Origin: Halobacterium rubrum
GTDB lineage: Archaea > Halobacteriota > Halobacteria > Halobacteriales > Halobacteriaceae
DNA: 64,000 bases
Direction: 5' to 3'
Assembly (NCBI RefSeq): GCF_021729015.1
Contig: NZ_JAJQQZ010000002.1
Span: 372,001 to 436,000, forward strand
The notes under the pieces are model-generated. The model had not been told where the DNA came from, ran no database searches, and was given only the letters and a program-made list of their open reading frames with translations. A program made the translations under genes and the position numbers. Positions 48,049 to 56,758 of the stretch are shown here, one piece after another; the stretch's first letter is position 1; each line of letters starts with the position of its first letter.

Positions 48049-49416
48049 ATGACATCAGACTTCGACGTGCTCGTGGTCGGCGGCGGGACCGGGAACAACG
48101 TCGCCGCCGCGGCCGCGGACGCCGGCCTCGACACCGCACTCGTGGAGCCGGGGCCGCTCGGTGGGACGTGCCTCAACCGGGGCTGCAACCCCTCGAAGAT
48201 GCTCATCCAGGCTGCGGACGCCATCAGCGACGTCCGGGCAGCGGGGAAGTTTCACGTGGACGCGTCCGTGCACGGCGTCGACCACGCGGCCGTCGTCGAC
48301 GAGATGGACGACCTTCTCGGCGGCATCGCAGACGGGATGGAGGAGCGCTACCGAGAGAAACCGAACCTCACGCTGTTCGACGAGTACACCCGGTTCGTCG
48401 ACGAGCGCACCGTGGAGCTCGGTGGTGACGAGGTAAGTGCCGAGAAGGTTGTGGTCGCCGCCGGCAGTCGTCCGATGGTTCCGCCCATCGACGGTCTCGA
48501 CGACATCGACTACATGACCAGTAAGGACGCGCTTTACCGCCGAGACGTTCCGGAGAGCATGGTTGTCCTCGGCGGCGGCTACATCGCCGTCGAACTCGGG
48601 TACGCCTTCGACGCGTTCGGCACCGACGTGACCGTCCTGGAGATGGAGGACTCGCTGCTGCCCCGCGAGGACGACGCCGTGGGCGAAGCGTTCACTGATA
48701 TTGCAGCCGACCGGCACGATGTCTACACGGGCCACCGGGTGACGGCCGTCGAGGAGGCCGCTGAGGGTTACGCCGTCCACGCGGAAACCGCGGACGGCGA
48801 CACCCGAACTGTCGAGGGCGACGAAGTGCTGGTGGCGCTCGGCCGCCGGCCGAACAGCGACACCCTGAACCTCGAGGCGGCCGGCGTCGACGTCGACGAC
48901 CGGGGGTTCGTCGAGACCGACGACTACCTGGAGACGTCCGCCCGGGGCGTCTGGGCGCAGGGCGACATCGCCGACAACGGCATGTTCAAACACTCGGGCG
49001 ACTACGAGACTCGGCACACCGTCGCGAACGTCGTCCACGGTGAACGACGCGCGCTGGACCTCTCGGCGATGCCCCACACGGTGTTCACCGACCCGCAGGT
49101 CGCGGGTGTCGGCGCGACGGAGGCCGACCTCGCGGCCGCGGACGCGCCGTACGTCGTCGGGCGCGCCGACCACGCCGACTCGGCGATGGGGCGCGCGAAG
49201 AAACTCGACGCCGGCTTCGTGAAGGTGCTCGCCGACCCCGGGAGCGGCGAGATCCTCGGCGCCCACGCACTCGGTCGCGACGCGTCTGCCCTGCTCCACG
49301 AGGCCGTCGTCGCGATGCGGCACGGCCTCACCGTCGACGACGTCGCCGACACGATTCACTCCCACCCGACGCTGAGCAAAGTCGTCGAGTCGGCGTTCGA
49401 GGACGCCGCGAACTGA
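48049..49416 (+). CDS. NAD(P)/FAD disulfide reductase (second of its group)
   Basis: A 455-residue flavoprotein. VVGGGTGNNVAAAAADAG FAD motif, redox GGTCLNRGCNPSK (Cys41, Cys46), VVLGGGYIAVELGYAFD NAD(P) motif, VWAQGDIADNG and C-terminal IHSHPTLSKVVESAF with the base His. It is closest to the 42288 protein within the window. It lacks an HMA domain and the C-terminal Cys pair of mercuric reductase. The substrate may be bis-gamma-glutamylcystine or another disulfide. Start at ATG 48049 agrees with the paralogue. Confidence 0.82.
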   Translation: MTSDFDVLVVGGGTGNNVAAAAADAGLDTALVEPGPLGGTCLNRGCNPSKMLIQAADAISDVRAAGKFHVDASVHGVDHAAVVDEMDDLLGGIADGMEERYREKPNLTLFDEYTRFVDERTVELGGDEVSAEKVVVAAGSRPMVPPIDGLDDIDYMTSKDALYRRDVPESMVVLGGGYIAVELGYAFDAFGTDVTVLEMEDSLLPREDDAVGEAFTDIAADRHDVYTGHRVTAVEEAAEGYAVHAETADGDTRTVEGDEVLVALGRRPNSDTLNLEAAGVDVDDRGFVETDDYLETSARGVWAQGDIADNGMFKHSGDYETRHTVANVVHGERRALDLSAMPHTVFTDPQVAGVGATEADLAAADAPYVVGRADHADSAMGRAKKLDAGFVKVLADPGSGEILGAHALGRDASALLHEAVVAMRHGLTVDDVADTIHSHPTLSKVVESAFEDAAN

Positions 49417-49486
49417 TTCGGCGTGGCTGGGACAAACGGGCGACCGGACCCGTCAGGGCCGCGGCGAACGTCGGCTCCGTCCAGCG

Positions 49487-50380
49487 ATGACTGAGCTGCG
49501 AGCCCCACCGGCGTCCGGAATCCGGTCGGCCATCGGGACGGCGAGGAACGTTGCGGCCGCGTTCCGCGACCTCCTCGACCAGGAGTTCTCGTACTCGGCG
49601 GGCTACCTCGCGGCCATCCTGAACGGCTGCCTGTTCGCGCCGTCCGTGCTCACGTTCTGGTTCGTGAACGGCGTCGTGGACTTCTCGACGGCGATCGCCA
49701 TCGGCGCCGCGGGGACGGCGGCCGGCCTCCAGGTCCGGCTGGCGGCCTACGTGTTGCTCGTGCCGACGTTCCTCCTGACGCGGGTCGTCGCCCACCTGCT
49801 CCACCCGGGACACCGCGCCGAAGTCCTCGCGGGGTCGTGTCCGAGCAGCCGGCTGTTGAGCCTCGACTGGTTCAGCGTCGGCATCCTCGCCACGGGGCTG
49901 CCACTGGCGATGCAGGACTTCGGCCCGTGGGCTGGCATGAACGCCGTGTTCCTGCTCGGCGTGTTCGTCCTGCCGCGCGCACTACCCACCGTCCACCGCG
50001 GGCGCGTCAGGCTCGCCGCCCTCGTCGGCGGCAGCACACTGTTCCTGTACGCGAACTACGGCGGCGCTGTCGCAGTGCTCCCGGCCCCCGCGTCCGTCGT
50101 CGGGCCCGTCGCCACCGTCGAGTTGAGCGACGCCGCGACCAGCCAGTTCGTCACTGCCGTCAACAGCGTTGTCGCTGGTCCCGTGCTGGTGGCCGGCTTC
50201 GGCACGGTGATGAATCGTGTCGTCACCCGGCCCGAGCTCGCCGACATCCCGGTCGTGGGGCACGCGATGCCGCGGCGCGACCCCGACCTGGTCGTGGTCG
50301 CGAGCGCGGCGCTCGGCACCGCGTTCTACCTCGGCGTGCGCGCCGCGGCCACGGGCGAGTTCGTCGTGCTGCCGTGGTGA
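49487..50380 (+). CDS. Polytopic membrane protein, unknown function
   Basis: A 297-residue protein with about six to seven membrane helices (for example YLAAILNGCLFAPSVLTFWF, AAYVLLVPTFLLTRVVAHLL, LAALVGGSTLFLYANYGGAV). No transport or enzymatic signature was recognised. The Leu/Val/Ala composition and absence of charged motifs in helices suggest a structural or channel-like role. Haloarchaeal style. It follows the reductase by about 70 bases and may be co-transcribed. Confidence 0.6.
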   Translation: MTELRAPPASGIRSAIGTARNVAAAFRDLLDQEFSYSAGYLAAILNGCLFAPSVLTFWFVNGVVDFSTAIAIGAAGTAAGLQVRLAAYVLLVPTFLLTRVVAHLLHPGHRAEVLAGSCPSSRLLSLDWFSVGILATGLPLAMQDFGPWAGMNAVFLLGVFVLPRALPTVHRGRVRLAALVGGSTLFLYANYGGAVAVLPAPASVVGPVATVELSDAATSQFVTAVNSVVAGPVLVAGFGTVMNRVVTRPELADIPVVGHAMPRRDPDLVVVASAALGTAFYLGVRAAATGEFVVLPW

Positions 50381-50440
50381 CGGCGGCGGGACGGCTGCCG
50401 GCTGGTGGCGTTTTATTCGACTGGCCCGCGGACGCCCCGT

Positions 50441-50935
50441 ATGGAGCGAGTCACCATCGCGGACGTCGAGAACAGCGTGCAGCCGGCGGCGGTGATGCGC
50501 CAGCTCACCGACGCGCTGGGCGCGACCGACGTCGCGGTCAACTACTACGAGCTGGAGCCCGGCGACAGCTTCGCGTTCGCCTATCACAACCACGAGATCC
50601 AAGAGGAGCTGTTCTACGTGCAGTCGGGCACCGCGACGTTCGACACCGAGGACGGCCCGGTAACTGTCGACGCGGGAGAGATCGTGCGGTTCGGTCCGGG
50701 GGAGTTCCAGCGCGGCTGGAACCGGGGCAGCGAGCGCGTCCGGGCGTTGACGCTGGGCGCGCCGCTCGAATACGGCGAGCAGCGGAAGCTCCGGCACTGT
50801 GCCGAGTGCGATGCGGAGACGGAGTCCGAGTTGGAGGAGGCGGGTGACGGGGCGGCGGTCGCGGCGCGCTGTCAGGAGTGCGGCGCCGAGACCGGCCGCT
50901 GGTACGAGGGGTCGATGCCCGGCGAGGTCCCGTAG
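50441..50935 (+). CDS. Cupin protein with C-terminal zinc ribbon
   Basis: A 164-residue protein. The cupin barrel has YHNHEIQEELFYVQSGTATF (two His and a Glu ligand set) and a second motif FGPGEFQRGWNRGS, residues about 30-105. The C-terminus has HCAECDAETE and RCQECGAETGRW, four cysteines forming a zinc ribbon. Cupins bind metals and diverse small substrates, and the pairing suggests a regulatory or stress-related role. The ATG at 50441 is preferred over an in-frame ATG 12 codons upstream. Confidence 0.75.
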   Translation: MERVTIADVENSVQPAAVMRQLTDALGATDVAVNYYELEPGDSFAFAYHNHEIQEELFYVQSGTATFDTEDGPVTVDAGEIVRFGPGEFQRGWNRGSERVRALTLGAPLEYGEQRKLRHCAECDAETESELEEAGDGAAVAARCQECGAETGRWYEGSMPGEVP

Positions 50936-51006
50936 GGACGCGCTGGCGCCGCAGTGGCGGACAGTCGACTCCGGTCGTCAGTCCGCGCGTGGAGCCGTTC
51001 CGGACG

Positions 51007-51642
51007 TCAGGCCGAGCCGTCGGCGGCCGCTTCGAGGCGGTCGACGACATCGCCGGTGGTCGCGGTCTCGTGGGCGATGAACTCGTAGTTGGTGAGCGCG
51101 GCCTCGAGGGCGTCCTCGCCGGCGGCCGCTGTGGCGTCCGTGACCGTCAGCACCTCGAAGCCGTTCTCGACGGCGTCCCGGAGGTGGGACTCCACGCAGA
51201 GGTTCGCGCTCATGCCCGCGAGGACGATCGTGTCGATCCCGCGCTGGCGGAGCTGGATCTGCGCGTCGTTGCTCCAGAACCCCGAGAGCTGCTTGTGGGG
51301 GGAGAGGACGAATGTGTTGTCGTCGGGTTCGAGCTCAGGGACGAAGTCCGCGCCGTCACCGGCCACGTCGAACATCCGGGTGTCGAACATGATCTCGTCG
51401 ATGGTGTTGAGGTGCTGCCACTCGTCGTACTCGGCGTCCTCGTACTCGTGGGGCGAGTAGACGACGGGGACGTCGCCCGCGCGAGCGGCGTCTCGGAGCC
51501 GCCGCAGCTTCTCGACGACGGCGTTCTCCTCGACCGTCTCGCCGACCTTCTCCCAGACGACGCTCTCCGGCTTGAGGAAGTCGATCTGTGGGTCCGTGAT
51601 CAGTACTGCCGTGCGTTCGGTGTCGATTTCGACGCCTGTCAT
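51007..51642 (-). CDS. Isochorismatase-like cysteine hydrolase
   Basis: A 211-residue enzyme with catalytic triad Asp17 (AVLITDPQIDF), Lys117 (LSPHKQLSGF) and Cys149 (GMSANLCVESHLRDA), the isochorismatase/nicotinamidase fold. Substrates in the family range from isochorismate to amides. None is assignable. The 17-bp palindrome AGTTACTGTAAGTAACT abuts the ATG (positions 51643-51659), a site where a bound repressor would block transcription or translation. So expression is likely induced with the DsrE and membrane-protein genes. Confidence 0.82.
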   Translation of the reverse strand: MTGVEIDTERTAVLITDPQIDFLKPESVVWEKVGETVEENAVVEKLRRLRDAARAGDVPVVYSPHEYEDAEYDEWQHLNTIDEIMFDTRMFDVAGDGADFVPELEPDDNTFVLSPHKQLSGFWSNDAQIQLRQRGIDTIVLAGMSANLCVESHLRDAVENGFEVLTVTDATAAAGEDALEAALTNYEFIAHETATTGDVVDRLEAAADGSA

Positions 51643-51659
51643 AGTTACTTACAGTAACT
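51643..51659 (-). promoter_or_regulatory. 17-bp palindromic operator, isochorismatase-like gene
   Basis: AGTTACTGTAAGTAACT on the gene strand, arms AGTTAC/GTAACT, ending at base -1 of the ATG. A TATA-like TTTTATG lies about 33-39 bases upstream, near 51675-51681. This matches GGTTACTTAAGGTAACC at 15229 in geometry. Confidence 0.62.
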
Positions 51660-51856
51660 CAGTAGTGTTTGGTAACATAAAAGGCCGCGCGAACCAGCCG
51701 GTAACCACGTAACGGAACCGTAGCGGAGACGTGCCTCGCCAACGGACGCGGCCCGCTACCCCGACCGAACAGCCGGGACCGCGGCGGCCCGGTCGAATCG
51801 ACGAGCCCACGCTGGGACAGTAAGGTTCAGGGGGCGATGGGCGCGTCCTCGGAGTG

Positions 51857-52405
51857 ATGCACCTCGAGTACGTCACTGCGGCCGACGCCGACGAGGAGAC
51901 GGCCGAACTGCTCGCGGCGGACGCCGACCAGTACGGCGAGCCGTCGCTGTTCGCGCGGGCCGTCGCCACCAACTCCGACGTCCTCGCGGCCCGCCAGCGG
52001 TACCACGACGCCGTCGTCGACGCGGCGGGCGTGGACCGACGGCTCGCGGAACTCGTCTACCTGGCCGTCTCGGTCGCGAACGACTGCGAGTACTGCGTCG
52101 CCAGCCATCGCGAGGCGCTCGTCGAACAGGTGGGCGTCCCGGACGCCGACGTCGACGCTGTCGCGCGCGGCGACACCGACGCCTTCGACGACCGGGAGCG
52201 CGCGGCCATCGGGTTCGCCGAACAGGTGGCCGCCGACCCGTCCGCCGTCTCGGCTGGCGACGTGGACGCGCTCCGCGACGCGGGGTTCGACGACCCGGCC
52301 ATCGTCGGCCTCCTCGCCGTCGCCGCCACTGCGGTGTCCGCGAACACCGTCGCAGACGCGCTGAACATCCGTCCCGGCGACCGGCCGAACGCCCCAGAAC
52401 AGTGA
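51857..52405 (+). CDS. AhpD/carboxymuconolactone-decarboxylase-like protein
   Basis: A 182-residue helical protein. YLAVSVANDCEYCVASHREA holds Cys77 and Cys80 (CxxC) and His84, the catalytic AhpD pattern for peroxidase-related thiol chemistry. GEPSLFARAVATNSDVL and a second helical pair complete the fold. It would work with lipoyl or thioredoxin-like donors. ATG 51857 is chosen over the GTG directly before it. It is divergent from the isochorismatase-like gene. Confidence 0.82.
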   Translation: MHLEYVTAADADEETAELLAADADQYGEPSLFARAVATNSDVLAARQRYHDAVVDAAGVDRRLAELVYLAVSVANDCEYCVASHREALVEQVGVPDADVDAVARGDTDAFDDRERAAIGFAEQVAADPSAVSAGDVDALRDAGFDDPAIVGLLAVAATAVSANTVADALNIRPGDRPNAPEQ

Positions 52406-52721
52406 CCGCCCCGTCCCCCGCAGTTACCTGCCGTTCACTCCGTAACCCGGCCGTTGTCTCAGCTTTTTGTCCGAGCGACGCGTCTGTGGGCGTGGCGTCT
52501 GCTCCCCGAGGGCGCCAGTCTGCGGCCTGACCCGGGGACCCCTTCCCCCAGTTCTCGTTGGCTGCCGGGCGGCCGGCCCGTAGTCCCGGTGTCCGGCCGC
52601 CCCGCCGCCGCGTCCTCGCGGCTCCCGAGCTCGACCGATTCGACTCCCCGGGAGCGCGCCAGTAACGGCCCAACCCGCGGGTTCCCGAACGGCTATCCTC
52701 GCAGGCCGAGTACGCGCCAAT
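52406..52721. other. Intergenic region without recognised gene
   Basis: About 315 bases upstream of a DUF3179 gene. AGTTACC near 52423 and GTAACCC near 52441 are too far apart for the 17-bp operator. No coding-like frame. Confidence 0.45.
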
Positions 52722-53660
52722 ATGCACGTCGAGTCGGTGCTGCCCCGGGACGCGATTCCGAGCGTCGACGCCCCCGAGTTCGGCCCGAGTTACTTCGGCG
52801 ACCCCGGCGACCAGGTCGTCGTGGTCGACGCCGACCCGCCGCGCGCGTACCCGATTCGGCTGTTGAGCTACCACGAGGTCGTCAACGACGTCCTCGACGC
52901 TGACGGCGACCGAACGCCGATCGCCGTGACGTGGTGTCCGATCTGCTGGAGCGCCGTCGTCTACGACCGCACAGTCGCCCGCCAGACGCTGGAGTTCGGG
53001 GTCTCCGGGAAGCTCGCCGACGACGCGCTCGTCCTGTACGACCGCCAGACCGACAGCGAGTGGAAGCAGACGACGGGCGAGGCGTTCGCGGGCGACCTCG
53101 AGGGCGCGAAACTCGACGTGCTGCCCGCGTCGCTCGTCCCCTACGAAGCGTTCCGGGACGCCAACCCGAACGGCGTCGTCCTCCAGCCGACCCATGGCCG
53201 CGATGGAACCCAGTCGCCGCGAACGCACTACGACATGGAACCCTACGAGCGGTACGCGGAGAGCGAACCGTTCGGGCTGTACGGCATGCGCGGCGAGGGC
53301 CGCCAGCGGTCCTGGAACCGGGCGGACCTCGACCCGAAAGACGTCGTTCTGGGTGTCGAAGCCGACGGCGAGGCAGTCGGGTACCCCGCCCGGCGCGTCG
53401 AGGCGGCCGGCGGCGTCGTCGCGGACACCGTCGGTGGCCTGGCGGTCGTCGTGATAGCCGCTGACGGCGGCATCTCCGCCTTCGAAGACCCGGGATTCGC
53501 GTTCGAGCGCCGCGACGACGACCTGGCCGCAGACGGCGCGACGTGGGACCCAGCGACCGGACGAGCGAGCGACGGTCGTCGCCTCGACCCCGTTCCCTCT
53601 CGCCGTCTGTTCGCGTTCGCCTGGCAGGACGCTCACGGGGAGGACGCGTTCTACGCCTGA
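52722..53660 (+). CDS. DUF3179 protein, cytoplasmic type (copy 3)
   Basis: A 312-residue protein starting HVESVLPRDAIPSVDAPEFG. Motifs: YHEVVNDVL, VTWCPICWSAVVYDR (Cys72, Cys75, with Trp replacing the usual Gly), FGVSGKLADDALVLYDRQT and RLDPVPSRRLFAFAWQD. It has no signal peptide, so it is cytoplasmic like the 8198 and 29127 copies. It is the most divergent of the three. It lies about 2 kb upstream of the exported DUF3179 (55628), with a reductase between them. Confidence 0.85.
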   Translation: MHVESVLPRDAIPSVDAPEFGPSYFGDPGDQVVVVDADPPRAYPIRLLSYHEVVNDVLDADGDRTPIAVTWCPICWSAVVYDRTVARQTLEFGVSGKLADDALVLYDRQTDSEWKQTTGEAFAGDLEGAKLDVLPASLVPYEAFRDANPNGVVLQPTHGRDGTQSPRTHYDMEPYERYAESEPFGLYGMRGEGRQRSWNRADLDPKDVVLGVEADGEAVGYPARRVEAAGGVVADTVGGLAVVVIAADGGISAFEDPGFAFERRDDDLAADGATWDPATGRASDGRRLDPVPSRRLFAFAWQDAHGEDAFYA

Positions 53661-53769
53661 ACCGAGAGCACCTCGGAGTTCTCAGCGAGCAGCTACGTCC
53701 CGCCGCCGTGTTGCAACGGGAATGCACGGCGGAACTACCCTTTTCTCGCTGCCCCGTGATTAGGACGAC

Positions 53770-54792
53770 ATGACAGACGACCTGTCCGTCGAGGAGTACG
53801 AGATAGTCGTCGTCGGCGGCGGCCCCGCCGGCCAGACCGCGGCGCTGTACAGCACGCGACTCGGCCACCGGACCGCGCTCGTCGACCGCGGCGGCGGCCG
53901 GGCGGCGATGATGCAGGAGGTCCACAACGTCCTGGGCGTCCGAGAGGAGACCAGCGGGAACGAGTACCTCGGCGTCGGGAAAGAGCAACTCGAGGAGTAC
54001 GGCTGTGACATCGTCCGGGACGTGCTGTCGTCGTGTTCGCGGACCGACGACGGCCGATTCGAGCTGTCCGGCGGCGACACGGCCTACCGGGCGGAGTACG
54101 TCGTGCTGGCGACCGGCATGAACGACGTGCGCCCGGAGCCCCCGCTGCCCCGGACGGGACGGGGCCTCCACTACTGCCTGCACTGTGACGCCCACATGTT
54201 CGTCGACGAGTCCGTCTACGTGATGGGGCACGCTGAGAGCACCGCCCACGTCGCCGGCATCATGCTGAACTTCACCGACGAGGTGGACGTGCTCACCCGC
54301 GGCGAGGATCCGGAGTGGAGCGACGAGACCGCGGCGATGCTCGACGGCCACCCCATCGACGTGATCCACGAGGACGTCACCGGCGTGCAGAACGGCGAGG
54401 ACGGCTGGCTGAAGGCCCTCGAGTTCGAAGACGGCACCGTCCGCGAGTACAAGGGCGGGTTCGCGATGTACGGCGCCGAGTACAACAACGGGCTGGCGCG
54501 CGAACTCGGCGTCGACATCAACGACGACGGCACCGTGGAGGTCGGCGACCACGGTCAAACCTCCGTCGACGGCGTGTACGCCGTCGGCGACCTGACGCCC
54601 GGCCACAACCAGGTCCCCATCGCGCTCGCGGACGGTGCGAAAGCCGGCATCGACGTCCACTTTTCGCTCCGGGACTTCCCACGGGAACCGGACGCCATCG
54701 AGGAGGCAGGGCCGGTCCGTTGCGAGGAGGTACCAGGGATTCCCGACGAACTCCTCGAACAGGCGGTCTCCTTCCACACCTACGACGACTGA
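53770..54792 (+). CDS. Thioredoxin-reductase-like flavoprotein
   Basis: A 340-residue NAD(P)/FAD protein with VVVGGGPAGQTAALYSTRLG, HYCLHCDAHMFVD (Cys136, Cys139 in CxxC), a NAD(P)-type domain and TSVDGVYAVGDLTPGHNQ. It resembles thioredoxin reductase in order of domains, but the second dinucleotide motif is changed (VYVMGHAEST instead of GGGDSA), so NADPH binding or partner may differ. It sits between cytoplasmic and exported DUF3179 genes and could serve that module. This link is by position only. Confidence 0.8.
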   Translation: MTDDLSVEEYEIVVVGGGPAGQTAALYSTRLGHRTALVDRGGGRAAMMQEVHNVLGVREETSGNEYLGVGKEQLEEYGCDIVRDVLSSCSRTDDGRFELSGGDTAYRAEYVVLATGMNDVRPEPPLPRTGRGLHYCLHCDAHMFVDESVYVMGHAESTAHVAGIMLNFTDEVDVLTRGEDPEWSDETAAMLDGHPIDVIHEDVTGVQNGEDGWLKALEFEDGTVREYKGGFAMYGAEYNNGLARELGVDINDDGTVEVGDHGQTSVDGVYAVGDLTPGHNQVPIALADGAKAGIDVHFSLRDFPREPDAIEEAGPVRCEEVPGIPDELLEQAVSFHTYDD

Positions 54793-54825
54793 CGTAGCGA
54801 GCGACGGCGAACCCGGCGGCGTCGA

Positions 54826-55200
54826 CTACCCGTCGTAGATGTCAGCGCGGATATCAGTCACAAAGTCTGCGAGGTCGCTCGCCGCGCTCACGTCGAGGAC
54901 GACCACCGTTCCCGACTCGTCGTCCCGCGGCAGATTGAGAACAACACGATAGTCGAAGACCCGGACGGTCGCCCGCAGGCTGCCCTCGTACGCTTTCGCG
55001 GCCTCGCTCTCGCGGCGTCGCTTATCCGATCGGATGTCCGCCAGCACCTCGGCGTCCAGTTCTGACCCGTGGAGTTCCACGACGTCCTCGCGGCGGTAGA
55101 GGTCTCGGTGGTCGTCGCCAAGATAGACGACGACCGCCTGGAGCGCGTCGCCCGCGTGGTCCTGGAGGTGGTCGACGAGTCCGGAGAACTCCTCGTTCAT
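54826..55200 (-). CDS. DUF7522-like haloarchaeal protein
   Basis: A 124-residue mostly helical and beta protein. It begins EFSGLVDHLQDHAGDALQAV and contains VVVYLGDDHRDLYRREDVVE and a C-terminal TVVVLDVSAASDLADFVTDI. I recall a haloarchaeal family with GDDxxxLYxREDV, but the name is tentative. Charged DxxxLYRR motifs are typical. No enzyme signature is visible. The ATG at 55200 matches the conserved start. Confidence 0.6.
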   Translation of the reverse strand: MNEEFSGLVDHLQDHAGDALQAVVVYLGDDHRDLYRREDVVELHGSELDAEVLADIRSDKRRRESEAAKAYEGSLRATVRVFDYRVVLNLPRDDESGTVVVLDVSAASDLADFVTDIRADIYDG

Positions 55201-55604
55201 AGTGACAGGGTACAGAGCCACGGGGCTTCGGTGTTCGGGTCGGTCGTGTGCGTGTCGACAGTGCGAAACGGTGGGGAGAGGTGGAACGGTGAGGACGGGG
55301 CGTGTGACGACAGTGAATCGCGGCACACACTGGCGGAACGCTCGGACACCCGCAGTGGGCGTCCACCTGTACGCACCACCGGGACCGATATAAGCCTCAG
55401 CCAACACTCGCGTAAGCCAGTGAGACAGCGGTAACCCGGACCACTGCGACGCCGAACCGGTCAGTCTGGTCCTCGCTCGTCAGCCGAGGGGTCGAGGTGA
55501 GCCGGTGAGGGAGCCGTGCGTGACGACGACGCCGTTTCGGCAGGGGTCTGAGAGCGGTGATTCGCTCCGTTTCGGGTTACCGAGCGGTTATGGAGCGCTT
55601 TTGG
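55201..55604. other. Intergenic region without recognised gene
   Basis: About 400 bases between divergent genes. Open frames here lack protein-like composition. The right end holds the operator-like repeat described separately. Confidence 0.45.
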
Positions 55605-55621
55605 CCGTACACGTTGTACGG
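55605..55621 (+). promoter_or_regulatory. Inverted repeat CCGTAC-N5-GTACGG before the DUF3179 lipoprotein
   Basis: CCGTACACGTTGTACGG is a perfect 6-5-6 inverted repeat ending six bases before the ATG at 55628. The gene-strand text TACCACATG at the start codon also occurs at the paralogue (11005), but the repeat itself is not conserved there. Confidence 0.5.
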
Positions 55622-55627
55622 TACCAC

Positions 55628-56758
55628 ATGAACAGGGAATCGTCCCGACGGGCGTTCCTCGCGAGCGTAGGGGTGGGGACGGCGGCGCTCGCCGGCTGTC
55701 TCGGCGGGCGGAATGGCACTGGTGACGCCAGCGGCGCCTCGACCTCCAGCGAGGAGACGACGGCGGCAGGTGGCACCCAGACGGGACCACCGTCGCGCCC
55801 GGACGCGCTCCCGCTGCCGTGGCCGGCAGGCGACGTCGCGGGCCGGGCAGTCTCCGGCGGCCCGCCGAAGGACGGCATCCCCTCCATCGACGACCCGAGC
55901 TTCGAATCCGCCGATGACGCCGACGACCACCTCGACCCCGGCGACCCGGTGTTCGGGCTCGCGGTCGACGGCGACGTCCGCGCGTATCCCCAATCGATTC
56001 TGGTCGCCCACGAGATCTGCAACGACGTCGTCGCCGGCCGGCCGGTGAGCGTGACGTACTGCCCGCTGACCGGCACCGCGATGGGGTTCGAGCGCGGCGA
56101 AACCACCTTCGGCGTCTCCGGCCGCCTCGTGAACAACAACCTCGTCATGTACGACCGGGCGACCGAGACTTGGTGGCCCCAGGTGCTCGCGACCGGCGTC
56201 CCCGGGCCGTGGAACTCCCCGGAGGAGACGCGGTCGCTCCGGGAGTTCCGGCTCGTGTGGACGACCTGGGGGCGCTGGCGTGACCAGCACCCCGACACCG
56301 AGGTGCTCTCCCGGGACACGGGGTTCGCGAAGAACTACGACCGCGACCCCTACGGCTCGTACAACCCCCGGCGGGGCTACTACGAACCCGAGTCCGCGCC
56401 GATGTTCAGCTCGCCGGCCGACGACGACCGCCTCGCGACGAAGACCGTCGTGCTCGGCGCCCGAACGCCGGAGGGCGCGGTCGCCTTCGAGAAACACCGC
56501 CTCCGTAACGAACACCTCGTCACGGGCGACCTCGCGGGAACCCCGGTACTGGCTGTCTACGACGACGCCCTCGACACCGGCTACGTCTACCGGAACCCCG
56601 AGGACCGCGCGTTCGAATTCCGTGACGACGGCACCGTCGAGAGTGCGGACGGCGAGACGCACGACCCCACGTCGCTCCCGCTCGACCGAGTGCTCGCGTT
56701 CGACGCGATGTGGTTCGCGTGGAACGGCTTCTACCCCGACACCAGCCTCTATGCCTGA
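55628..56758 (+). CDS. DUF3179 Tat lipoprotein (copy 2)
   Basis: A 376-residue protein, equal in length to the 9875-11005 copy. Tat signal RESSRRAFLASVGVGTAALAGC (with lipobox Cys24), a Thr/Ser/Gly tether, then DUF3179 motifs AHEICNDVV (Cys131), VTYCPLTGTAMGF (Cys145), FGVSGRLVNNNLVMYDR and a WFAWNGFYPDT C-terminus. The outward-facing protein overlaps the Cys-Cys membrane protein gene by eight bases. The same coupled pair in the first module shows that the association is old and selected. Confidence 0.88.
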   Translation: MNRESSRRAFLASVGVGTAALAGCLGGRNGTGDASGASTSSEETTAAGGTQTGPPSRPDALPLPWPAGDVAGRAVSGGPPKDGIPSIDDPSFESADDADDHLDPGDPVFGLAVDGDVRAYPQSILVAHEICNDVVAGRPVSVTYCPLTGTAMGFERGETTFGVSGRLVNNNLVMYDRATETWWPQVLATGVPGPWNSPEETRSLREFRLVWTTWGRWRDQHPDTEVLSRDTGFAKNYDRDPYGSYNPRRGYYEPESAPMFSSPADDDRLATKTVVLGARTPEGAVAFEKHRLRNEHLVTGDLAGTPVLAVYDDALDTGYVYRNPEDRAFEFRDDGTVESADGETHDPTSLPLDRVLAFDAMWFAWNGFYPDTSLYA

